A stretch of DNA of 64,000 nucleotides. Source: Marsupella aquatica (taxonomy: Eukaryota > Marchantiophyta). The position numbers and the translations under genes were made by a program. The stretch spans positions 1,426,001-1,490,000 of the forward strand of contig OZ316899.1 of NCBI GenBank assembly GCA_973895155.1, written 5' to 3'. Positions 42,576 through 53,011 of the stretch are shown in pieces. Position 1 is the stretch's first letter, and the number at the start of each line of letters is the position of its first letter. Under the pieces are notes generated by a model. That model saw only the letters and a program-made list of their open reading frames with translations. It had not been told where the DNA came from and did no database searches.

Positions 42576-44924
42576 GACAGGTCCAAGACAGCATTGGATC
42601 GAATCCTTGCAGGTTTGGATTTTGTCAAATGTTATATTGATGATATTTTGGTCTATTCTTCTACTGTGGAAGAACATTAGCAGCACTTGCAGATTGTGTT
42701 TGAGAGATTGAGAGCACATGGGTTGAAGCTCCATCCTAGCAAGTGTAAATTTTTCCAAGACCAGATTGAGTATTTGGGCCACACTATATACCCAGGGGGA
42801 TTGGGTGTACAACAAACTAAAGTGGAGGCCATTACACAGATTCCTTGTCCTACTGATGTGAGTAGAGTTCGTGCATTCTTGGGATTGGCAAGCTACTACA
42901 GGAGGTATGTTAAAGGATTTAGCCAGCTTGCTAAACCTTTGACCATACTCACTAAGTTGGATCATGAATGGATTTGGGGTGATGACCAAGAGCATGCCTT
43001 TCAGGAGTTGAAGCAAAGGTTGGCATCATCCCCTATTTTGAGAAGACCCATTTCAGGCAGACCATTTCAGCTACACACTGATTGGAGTGGAGTAGGACTT
43101 GGAGCAGTGTTGACTCAAAAGGATGATGAGGGGAATGAGTTTGTTGTGGCTTATGCCAGTAGATCAAACAATTTAGCAGAGGCTAAGTATAGCTCGTATG
43201 AAGGAGAGTGTTTGGCAGTAGTGTGGGCTGTTGCACACTTTCGTTGCTACTTGTTTGGTAACCCCTTCACCTTCATCACTGATCATCAGCCTCTTAAGTG
43301 GTTAATGGAGTGTGACAAGTTTACAAGGAAGCTTGCACGATGGGCATTGTTGTTACAGGAGTATGATTTCTAGGTGGTGCATAGGCCTGGAAAAGTGAAC
43401 TTGGATGCAAATGGATTAAGCCGCAATCCATGTACCAGTCAGTAGGATGAGACTGGAGCCAGATGGCATGATGAGTCAGATAAGGAGATGGTGCTAGGAT
43501 GGCATGCATCTGCCTTTCTTTGTTGGGTGCTAGCATACAGTGGATCTGTGGACTCTACCTCATTGGATGGAGTGGATGAGGAGTCTTCAGATGTGGATGT
43601 TGGTGAGGTAACTTTTGGACAGCAAGATATTCACAATGATGTGAGAGTGTTGGAATATCTGCGTAGTGGTTCTATTGTTGGCAGTGTTGATGCCAAAGAA
43701 CGTGACAGGGTTCTACAGAGAGCCAAGAGGTTTCGATGGGAGGGAAACCATGTCTTGAGAGTACTGCATGATGGTAGGGTGTTGGTGGTACCAAAACCAT
43801 CACAACGAGTACATTTGGTGCGACATGCACATGAGAAGTTGGGGCACTTTGGTGTGAAGCGCACTTATAGTTTGCTGCAAACACAGTATTGGTGGCGTGG
43901 TATGCACATTCATGTCCAGCAATTGATAGCTAAGTGTGTGGTATGTGATAGAGTGAGAGCATCATTTAATGCTCCCACTCCCCAGTTGCACCCGTTGCCG
44001 ATCATGGGTTTGGGATATCGTTGGAGTTTGGATTTTTCTGGTCCATTACCTCTTACCCAACGTCATAATCGATATGTTTTGGTCATGGTGGAGCACTTCT
44101 CCAAGTGGATTGAGCCAGTGGCGTTGCCCGATAAAGCTAGTGGAGGAGTTGCTGCTACATTTTTGGATTGTGCACTCAGTCATTTTGGAGCACCAGCTGA
44201 GGCGTTGACTGATCAGGGAACTGAGTTCCGTGGAGAGTTTGAGAGTTTGTGTGAACAAGCTCTGATTGATCATCGTACTACCTCTCGTGATCATCCTAAG
44301 GCAGATGGATTAGCTGAGAGAGTTGTGCAAACTATGAAGAGAGGATTGCACAAGTATGGCTTGCAGGTTGGTCATTTGGGAGATTGGGATCTCCAGCTAC
44401 CTTGGTTAGCTATGGGCTACCGTTTCAGTCAGCAAGCATCACTTGCATCCTTCTCACCTTACTTTTTGCTCTATGGTAGAGAGCCAGATTTGCCAGCAGC
44501 TATTCGTCGTGATGTTGCACCAATTGTGAACTTGGATGATCCTGATGTTTGGATCAAGGTGTGTTCAAAGAGAGCACGGGTATTTTAGAGAGTGATGCCC
44601 ATGGCTTTTGACAACCTTGCCATTGCCCAACATCGTGATACTTTGAGGTATGCCACTATTCGTGGAGGAGGTTACCGTGCAAGCATTCGATGATTTCATC
44701 CTGGTGATTATGTTTATTTGCAGCAGACAGCACCCATGACACTTGATGTGACCGCATGCCGGACAATCTTACGTGTGCGTGAAGTGTTGCCTTCTGGTGT
44801 CCTGATGTTGGAGGGACGCGATGGTATGGTTTGGAAGGATCATGTGCGCAACTGTGCATCATGTCACCTTCCCAACATTGATGGTATAATAGATCCAAGC
44901 TTGGCACATGTTCGTGCTGGCTTG

Positions 44925-45066
44925 AAATGTATGTTGTGTGGATCTGCTCAGGGAGCAGCTACTATGTTGATTTGTGATAAGTGTTCTAGAGGATGACACA
45001 TGCCATGTTTGACACCACCATTGCAAGTGATTCCTAGTGGATCATGGTTGTGTCCTCGGTGTCAGT
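44925..45066 (+). pseudogene. PHD finger at the C-terminus of the gypsy integrase
   Basis: Cys4-His-Cys3 spacing is evident: CMLC, then ICDKC, a His-x2-Cys (HMPC), L-x-PPL, and G-SWLCPRC just before the final stop. These are the conserved positions of a PHD zinc finger, a domain that commonly reads the histone H3 tail. It lies in the same frame as the integrase, about 65 codons after the FHPGDYVYL motif of the integrase C-terminal region. A TGA at 44994, where PHD fingers usually have Trp, interrupts it. Chromoviruses carry a chromodomain in this position; a PHD finger there is unusual. Confidence 0.88.
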
Positions 45067-45230
45067 GAAGCCGACTAGTTATCATTTGTGTTCTCTTGGC
45101 AGATATGGATTGCAGGTAGGTGATCGATGGGGCTCACTTGCACCCGGCCTCCTGATCTTCACACCTAAAAAGGTGTATATCAACCTTGTAGAACTCATGG
45201 CTAGCTAGAGTTAGGGGACCTTACTCCCAG

Positions 45231-45243
45231 CTAGGGGGGCAAT
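45231..45243 (+). other. Polypurine tract of plus-strand gypsy
   Basis: CTAGGGGGGCAAT immediately before TGTGGG at 45244. This marks the start of the 3' LTR. Confidence 0.75.
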
Positions 45244-45709
45244 TGTGGGTTTTGGACATGTGTGGACATGAGTTCCACTTGTATTCCATTCTCTTGTGTT
45301 TGTGATGTGGCAGTGTGACTATGTTTGGATGTATGTGACAAGTGATGTATGTTGTGTAGCGATGTGTATGTGCACGACAGCTGTCACACCATTCTAGGTA
45401 GTGTTAGAGTGTATCGTACTATCTAGATCCGTATATTTGGTATGTGTGCTATATGAGCTGATAAGGTTCCGTTAGGTTTGTGTGAGAGGGTACTTCTCAC
45501 TTGTGAGGCATTGAAAGGTCATCTTTCAATGTTGAGCCTTGGAGAGGGGAGCTTGTGTGATGGCTATGGTGGTTGAGAGCTCTCTCTCTATGTAGCATGG
45601 ATTCCTTGAGTGCAAGGTGCATTGGCTCGACATACATGTGTGATCGGATCGGACAGGATTGAGTGCGTATTGTTGGCGTCGATCGTTGTGCCGATTGTAT
45701 TGAGATTAT
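45244..45709 (+). repeat. 3' LTR of the plus-strand gypsy element (probable)
   Basis: It starts TGTGGGTTTTGGACATG right after the polypurine tract. The same start recurs at 45710, which sets an upper bound of 466 bp. A clean CA end is not visible, and no 5' LTR was found, so the right border is uncertain. Confidence 0.65.
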
Positions 45710-46080
45710 TGTGGGTTTTGGACATGTGTGGACATGAGTTCCACTTGTATTCCATTCTCTTGTGTTTGTGATGTGGTAGTGTGACTATGTTTGGATGTAT
45801 GTGACAAGCGATGTATGTTGTGTAGCGATGTATATGCGCACGACATATGTCAAGCCAACGCACCTTGCACTCAAGGAATCCACGCTACATAGAAGGAGCT
45901 CTCAGCCACCATAGCCACCACACAAGTTTCCCTCTCCAAGGCTCAACAGTGAAAGGTAACCTTTCAATGCCTCACAAACGTGAACTGAACCCTATCGGCT
46001 CGTATAGCACACATATGAAACATATAAACCTAGATAGCATGATACACTCTAATACTACCTAGAATGGTGTGACAATGAAG
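45710..46080. repeat. Fold-back LTR fragments (direct then inverted)
   Basis: 45710-45841 repeats 45244-45378 in direct orientation. It then switches to 45842-46075, which is the reverse complement of about 45382-45640. The arms could form a hairpin with the preceding LTR. This looks like a rearranged or doubly inserted LTR. Confidence 0.8.
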
Positions 46081-46809
46081 GGATTCCTTTGCCAAAATGT
46101 TTTGGCATGACACTGTATCTCATGCGCCAAATGTTTGTTGCGCATGAAGTAAAATTTCCTTAGCCTTGGGCCCAAGAGGAGATTTCACTCATTCAAGCCC
46201 TCTGAACTCAAAGTCTGTCTAGGGGTCCGGACGATTCGCCCTATGCCCGATCAGTTCAATCCTAGTCTAAGTCCTTAGTGTGCATCACCTGCTTAGCAGC
46301 TTGCTCATGCTAGTGCAATGTCTCATTGCCCACTAGTCACCCCATACTTAGTCCCCATTGGATGGCCTTTCTAGAGGCCTGAACACTAGAGGAGCTTGGC
46401 GCCAGAGTCAACAACGTCAGAGCTAAGTGTTAGGGTAGCTGAGTTCCATAACTCATCAAAGCCATTTACTTTCCCAACTCATGTAGAGCAATGTTTCTAC
46501 ATTCCATACCCCTTGGACCTAGAGTGGTCGCTTGTCATCACATATGTGCCATGGTCTCGTTCTATTGTTTAAGAAAACCTAGATATAAATGTTGTCAAAC
46601 CTAGATGACCCTGAAGGTGAGGACCAAGTGTGAGGGACTGCACATGGGTCCCGACTTGGGTCCAAGTCTAGACTATTGATTATGTTATATTTTTTGGTTT
46701 GTTATATACAGACATATCTATATGTCCATTTGACAGTTCAATTTCAAATGACATACACATGAAACATATTTGGATTGTTGTTTTGTGCTTATTTCTCACT
46801 ATGTAACTT
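46081..46809. other. No recognisable feature
   Basis: About 730 bp without a convincing ORF, repeat or RNA gene. Confidence 0.5.
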
Positions 46810-47480
46810 TCACATACACCCACCCTTGTTTTCTCCCTCATTCCCCCCCTTCCACCAATATGACCCTAACCATTTTTTCTCCCTCCTCCGTGTTGAGTAG
46901 AAACAACATTCACAAGGGTAAGCCCATGACACGTATCCAATGCACAAGTGGCCAACACAAGAGTTACGTGGTTCACCTTCTCGAGGCTACGTCCACGGGA
47001 ACACACAAGAGAGCTTTACTGAACTCTAAGCCCGTCGGCCATACTGAGTCTCCACAGTGTAAGCTCTCCTTATCTCTCTAGTGGCTCTATAACATGAGCC
47101 TTAGTTCCACTTATCCAAGCAAACACCGCTTAGGATACAGTGTGCAACTTAGTTAACCTAACCACGTCTTTGACTACGGTAACTAGTATAACTATGGTTA
47201 CATGGCATAACCCTAGACCTGAGACTAAATACCTAAAACTTTGCATCCTTGTAGCCCCCTTCCTTCCTCCCTCCCTTATCCCTCCTCCATCCACTAATAT
47301 AACCCTACCCATTCTTTCTCTATCCTCCACATCTTTGTACCCACCTCTTCATCCCTTCCTCTTCCCTCCTCCATCCACCAATATGACGCTTGTCATTTTC
47401 CCTCCTCCATATCCTTGCAACCCCGTACTCCTCCCTCCTTCGTCTCTCCTCCCTCCTCCATCCCACCATTCCACCTTCTC
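46810..47480. repeat. C-rich degenerate minisatellite interrupted by a solo LTR
   Basis: Imperfect units combine ctccatccaccaatatgacc and ccattttctccctcctcc. They occur at 46815-46890 and again at 47250-47470, on both sides of the LTR at 46891-47238. The LTR therefore appears inserted in or flanked by the array. The ORF at 47140-47541 only translates this low-complexity DNA. Confidence 0.65.
46891..47238 (-). repeat. Diverged solo LTR of the copia family
   Basis: Runs from TGTTGAGTAG to about 47238 and aligns along its length with the LTRs at 48124-48466 and 54743-55085, with many substitutions. No internal copia sequence adjoins it. I could not find a matching target duplication. Confidence 0.85.
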
Positions 47481-47522
47481 GATGTTTTACCTTAAAAAAA
47501 ACAGGTTTAAAGTTTGCAAGGG

Positions 47523-47543
47523 TTTAGGGTTTAGGGTTTAGGG
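47523..47543 (+). repeat. Interstitial plant telomere-type repeat
   Basis: Three exact TTTAGGG units with partial units on each side. Too short to be a telomere; such interstitial tracts are common in plant DNA. Confidence 0.8.
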
Positions 47544-48118
47544 TTTATATACCCCCATCTCAACGTCTACACAAAGTAAAATGTTACACACTTTTTCCAT
47601 ACAACTTGTTTCTCTAAATTGCGAAAACCATAACATCTCACTTTTTCTATTTAAAATGATTCCCAAAATACCCAGATTATTAGATTCGTAACTTATCAAT
47701 ACTATTTGTTTGGTAAAACAACCATCATAAAATTTTCGTAAATATTTTGAAGTTATAACTTTTGCAACTATGCCATTCAAACACCATCATAATCTTAATG
47801 AAGTAGAAACTCTTGCAATGTATTTGCCATACAAAATATTTTGCAATTGTAGATGCAAATTGTTTTGGATGTGCGGAGCGATCATGACGCCTTCTTATGC
47901 AATATTTTCATCTGTGTAGTTTTGCTAATTATTACAATGCAATGAAACTTGCAAATTATTTGCAAAGATATTGGATTTGGAATGTAGTGTTGTGATGAAT
48001 TCAGGATGGCAAAGTATGAAGCATGTTGTTTTGCCATAGTTGCAGTGCACTCTCCATGGCAAATCTCCAAGGGACAAAGAAACCACCTTCGCAAAATGGC
48101 CAAATATGTAGTAGTGCA
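47544..48118. other. AT-rich intergenic DNA, no feature seen
   Basis: Repeated tttgcaa/caatgc-like words, but no gene or clear repeat unit. Confidence 0.5.
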
Positions 48119-48123
48119 TGTTT

Positions 48124-48466
48124 TGTTGAGCATAGACGATACTCGTAACGGTAAGCACATGACACATCCAACGCGCAAGTAGTCGACACAAGAGATACGT
48201 GGTTCACCTCCTCGAGGCTACGTCCACGGGAACACACAAGAGAGCTTTACTGAACTCTAAGCCCGTCGGCTATACCAAGTCTCCACAGTGTAAGCTCTCC
48301 TCATCTCTCAAATGGCTCCATAACAATGAGCCTAAGTTCCACTTATCCAAGCAAACACCGCTTGGCATATAGTGTGCATCCTAGTTAACCTAACCACGTC
48401 TCCGACTACGGTTAGTCTAACTATGGTTACATGTCGTAACCCTAGACCTTGAGTAAATACCTAACA
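48124..48466 (-). repeat. 3' LTR of copia copy 2
   Basis: 343 bp. On the plus strand it runs TGTTGAGCATAGACG to ATACCTAACA. Three differences from the 5' LTR are visible (acgcg/atgcg, caaatgg/caagtgg, caccgc/cactgc). Confidence 0.97.
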
Positions 48467-48478
48467 ATCTCCCCCTTG
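48467..48478 (-). other. Polypurine tract of copia copy 2
   Basis: On the minus strand CAAGGGGGAGAT abuts the 3' LTR. Confidence 0.9.
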
Positions 48479-48658
48479 ACTCTGGTCTAGGGGAGGGTAA
48501 TACTGCTAACCTATATGATTCCTCAGCGGGAAGTTCTGGACGAAAACCAACATGGTTTCTCCTCTCTAACTAGAGCAAACCAGAACTAAGCCGTAGCCTA
48601 TTACTAGGAGTGAAGAAGAGCATATATCAGTAATTACAGCGAATGTTAAGAAAAACCC

Positions 48659-51600
48659 TTACTTGTGATGCAATTGCAAAACCTGCAGCATGTCACGATG
48701 TCTAGAAAAACTTTCCGAAGGAATCACTTTGGTAAATGCATCAGCTGGGTTGAGTTTACCGTCTATCTTGACTAGCTCAAACAAATTATCAGACACAGCC
48801 TGCCTGATAAAATGGTACCTGATGTCTATGTGCTTCACTCTACTGTCCATCACCTGGTTCACAGCAAGGTGGAGCGCACTTTGACTATCACAATGGAGCT
48901 TCACATTCCCCTGTGGCAATCCCATTTCAGTGATAAGTCTATCCAACCAAATCGCTTCCTTCGTTGCTTCCGCTACTGCAACATACTCCGCTTCTGTAGT
49001 AGACTGAGCAATACACTTTTGCAAAGTAGACCTCCAACTTATGCATCCACCGCCAAGTGTGAACACGTACCCTGTTGTTGATCTCCTTTGGTCCAGATCT
49101 TGTCCATAGTCAGAATCTACATAGCCAATCAATGATCTTGCATTCTTTGCATTTGCATCAAATAAAAGACCATGATCCACGGTACCCTTCAAGTACCTGA
49201 TAATCCACTTCACTGCTTCCCAGTGTACCTTCCCTGGATTTGACATGTACCTGCTCACCTTGCCCATAGCCATGGCAAGATCAGGTCTAGTGCAAGTCAT
49301 CAAATACATGAGACTTCCCACTGCCTTATCATAAGGAACCTTTGACATCAGCCCCTTCTTTGTCGCATCTATGGGACAAAAAGTTGATGACAATTTGAAG
49401 TGTGCAGCCAAAGGGGTACTTACTGGCTTGCTATCCCCCATGTTGAACCTAGGAATTACTTTCCTCGCATAACTGCTTTGTGTCAACCATAGCTTACCAG
49501 CCTCCAAGTCCCTAGTGATCTCCATACCCAAAATCCTCTTAGCTGGCCCTAGGTCCTTCATCTTAAACTCTGCACTTAGCAGTGCCTTAAGCTTAACAAT
49601 CTCAGACCTATCCTTGGCCGCAATAAGCATGTCATCCACATAAAGTACTAAAACAATAAACCCAAAGACAACATTCTTCACCGGTTTCAAATATACACAA
49701 GGGTCAAACACACTCCTGTGAAAACCTTGTGACCGAATCCAATCGTCAAACCGCTTGTTCCACCATCTTGGTGACTGCTTCAACCCATACAAGGATTTCA
49801 GCAATCTGCAAACCAATTCCTCTTGTCCTCTCTTCACAAAACCTAGCGGCTGTCTCATGAAGATCACCTCTTCCAAGGTGCCATAGAGGAAAGCTGTGAC
49901 AACATCCATCTGATCTAGCAGCAAACCAAACATTACAACAAGTACACACAATAGCCGTATTGTAGAGTACTTAGCAACTGGTGAGAAGACCTCATTGTAA
50001 TCCACACCTTTTTCCTGTGTGAATCCCTTGGCTACCAACCTAGCCTTGTAGACCTTTGATCCACCTCCCGTAGACTGATCCTTCAGTTTGTATATCCATT
50101 TACTGTCCACCACTTGCTGACCCTTAGGTAGCTTAACAAGCTCCCAAGTTTTGTTGTCCTTCAATGACTGCATCTCCATTTGCATTGCTGCAGTCCACTT
50201 TTGCTTCTCCTTTGAAGCACTTGCCTCATGAAATGAAGAAGGTTCCCCTTCTTCCAAAATTAACGCATCACCCTCATCATCAGCTGAAAAATTGTCCTCT
50301 TGCAGTTGAGATGAATCAACCCACTGTCCATACCTAGGAGGAGCGCGTACAATGCAACCAGATGTTCTTCTAGCCAATGACTCCAGTTGAATTGCGTCTA
50401 CTGGTACAATTTGAAGCTCAGCAGCATCCACTTGCTGTTCACCAGCATCAACAAACTCCTCTTGTTCCTCTGGCATAGGAACCAGCTCCATGCTTGGAGC
50501 ACCTCCTTCTCTCCAATCATGCACTTCATGATCAATCTCCCCCTCAATGAGATCTGGGATAGGAGATTTCCTTTTGTTAGTACGGGAGACCTGAGTATTC
50601 TCTCCCTCCTTCAATAATCTGGATTCATTGAAGGAAACATCCCTACTGACAACAAGCTTACAGGCAATAGGATCCCATAGCCTGTAGGCCTTCACACCAC
50701 TCTGATACCCAAGAAAAATACATTTCTTGGACGTAGGATCCAACTTGGTCCTATTCTGTTTTGGGGTGAGAGCATATGCATCACTTCCAAAAACTACCAA
50801 GCCATGATAGTCTGCTTGCCGCTTATAACGCATTTCAAACGGCGTTTTGAAATTGATTGCACTAGAAAGAGAAAGATTTACCAAATAAGCTGCAGTATTG
50901 ACAGCTTCTGCCCAAAATTCCTGTGATAAACCTGATTGGCTCAACATACTCCGTGACCGCTCCAATAGTGTTCGATTGAGCCTCTTAGCGACACCATTCT
51001 GCTGCGGAGTATAAACTGTGGTGAGATGACGAGTTATCCCCTGTTCTGCACAATACTCTTCAAATTCTATTGAAGTGTACTCCCCGCCGTTATCTGACCT
51101 CAGACTCTTCACCCTGGTATCCAAACACTTAACCGTGTTTCCCATCTGATTCTCCACTTGGGCCTTCCACTTTGTAAAAATCGACAAGACATCAGACTTA
51201 TGCGTCATAAAATAAATTCATACAAATCTTGAGTAATCGTCAATGAAGGATACATAGTACAATTTTCCAGATTGTGAGGGAGTCGGAGATGGTCCCCACA
51301 CATCACTATGTATGTACTCAAGAACCGCTTTGGAACAATGAGTTCCAACACCGAAAGCACGACGATGCTGCTTTCCAAGAATGCAATGTTCACAGAACTC
51401 TAATTTACAAGATTGCAAATTAGAAATGAGTCCATTCTTCCGTAAGATAGCCAAACCCTTTTCACTCATGTGGCCTAGCCGTGAATGCCACAGTTGAGTC
51501 ATTTCCTCGTGAGACTTGGTTACATTGGCCTCTCCATATACTGTATTGCCCTGCAACACATACAAATTCTTCTGTTTGCTCCCCTTCAAAATCACTGTCT

Positions 51601-51886
51601 CTCCCGACATGACTTAAAGTTCACCATCAATTACTCGCCATTGATGACCATTTGTATCCAACACACCGAGTGAAATCAAATTCTTACGCATGCCATGTAC
51701 AAACCTGACTCCGGACACTATGCGCACAATGCCATCAAACATTTGAATCTTTACAGATCCAATACCCTCAACTCGACAGGAGTGATCATTTCCCATCAAA
51801 ACTGAACCGTTTGACACAGAATAAGAATTGAAATACTCGTGAATGTAACAAATATGAAAAGAGCAAGCACAATCAAGAATCCACAC
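48659..51886 (-). pseudogene. Copia Pol (copy 2), two stops
   Basis: The 1075-codon pol of copy 1 is matched throughout in one frame. Two stops break it. A TAA just upstream of 51610 stands where copy 1 has CAA (GEL-Q-V). A TGA just upstream of 51208 stands where copy 1 has TGG (RFV-W-IYFM). The open stretch 48659-51208 (849 codons) contains part of the integrase catalytic core, the whole RT (LVLYVDDMLIA) and RNase H (DSDYGQDLDQRRS, CDSQSALHLAVN). The protease has the same DCACSFHIC site as copy 1. Both stops are single transitions, so this copy is recently disabled. Confidence 0.93.
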
Positions 51887-51931
51887 ATCATTTTCTCTCC
51901 TAGATGATGTGCACAGGGCATACTCCTGACT

Positions 51932-52960
51932 TCATAAAACATACTCATCATTGAGTAAATCAACTTCTCCATCAGCACTAGCCACATTGGCTGATGAAGA
52001 TTCAACTGCCTTACCCTTACAATCCCTCTTAACGTGACCAACCTTGTGACACTTCCAGCAGACTACTGGCTTTCTCTCCTGGGACTTCCCCCTTGAAGCA
52101 AATCTTGTCCTAGATTTACTTCGTCCCTTGCCATTTGTGCGCTGCTCGGGACGCCGCTGTGACCTCCCACAATTCACATTCCAGGCAGCACCAGATGATG
52201 ATGCTGTTTGGGCTTGACCCAACTTCTTCTGTGCATCATCTGACAGCAAAGAGCTTACCACCTCATCGTATGAAATAGACTTCAAGTCTCTATACAAGAG
52301 AACCTGCTTCAAACCCTGATAAGATGAGGGTAAGGAGCTGAGAAGAAGCAAGGCCTTGTTCTCTTCTTCAACGCCCTTACCGAGATTAGACAAATCAATA
52401 GCTAGGCTATCAAATTCATCCAAGTGATCCTGGAGATTGTTCCCCTCTTTGAGCCGAAGGCTCATTAAGAGAGACTTCTTGTACAATCGATCTGATGCAT
52501 CCTCCCGATAGTACTTCTCCCTTAGGGCTTTGAATAGAGATGCACCATCTGCGTAGTCATCCAACTTCTTGATGATATGCGGCTTCAGATAAAGCATCAC
52601 CGCATTCACTGCAATTACTTGTTCCTGCCTTCACCTCTTTAGTGGAATCTCCTCCTCATCATCATACATCTCTCGTGTAGAGAGAAGATGATCTAGGCCC
52701 ATAGCGCGAAGAACTCCTTTCACTTGCTTCTCCTAGAGCAAGTAGTCCGTATGCCCATCATATTTTTCCACCTCAAACTTGACACCTCCGAACCTGGATG
52801 CCATCTGTTTTTCCTTCACAATCCCTTCTACTCGCTGCATCGGTGATTGTACCGGTGTCACGTGCGCTTCCTCCTGCTCCTCTCTCTCCTCCTCAAACCG
52901 TCGTGGTGATCCTCGTGCTTCAAGATCCACTTCTTCAAAAATCTCCTCCGAATCACTCAT
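51932..52960 (-). pseudogene. Copia Gag (copy 2), two premature stops
   Basis: Starts MSDSEEIFEE at 52960 (the open frame extends to 53011) and stays in one frame to TGA 51934-51932 after LLNDEYVL. Premature stops are at 52735-52733 (TAG after YLL, where copy 1 has TGG) and 52633-52631 (TGA after KR). The CCHC knuckle CWKCHKVGHVKRDC lies near 52020-52062. Pol resumes in the same frame after the TGA, exactly as in copy 1. Confidence 0.9.
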
Positions 52961-53011
52961 GTCAGAATGCAAGAAAAAATGATGTTTTTTCAACTTCTTC
53001 AAAAAACTCAA

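Larger units (their letters stand above)
39537..45069 (+). pseudogene. Methyltransferase/PHD-family Ty3/gypsy polyprotein, plus-strand copy
   Basis: A single reading frame of about 1840 codons runs without any frameshift, broken only by some fifteen TAG or TGA stops (for example 39765, 40248, 41166, 41613, 41691, 42243, 42678, 43371, 44586, 44994). Order: gag (39537-41168, with TCGGDHGQRYC and CDHCGAPGHKDRC Cys/His motifs near 40630-40760); aspartic protease LLDTGA at 41673-41690; linker; N-terminal half of a C5-methyltransferase (42380-42570); truncated RT with YIDDILVYS (about 42640-42660); RNase H (about 43070-43420); integrase with HAHEKLGHFG, CVVC, LDFSGP, TDQGTEF and a KADGLAE segment (43815-44320); and a PHD finger (44925-45066). 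An internal in-frame deletion near 42570 removed half the methyltransferase and the RT fingers. The CACTA element lies about 85 bp before the frame. Not functional as it stands. Confidence 0.92.

Noticed and set aside
44994-44996. TGA in the PHD finger as a selenocysteine or recoded codon
   Set aside because: The same frame has many other TAG and TGA stops; decay of a Trp codon is simpler.
47523-47543. Telomere or chromosome end
   Set aside because: Only three TTTAGGG units in the interior of repeats; an interstitial tract.
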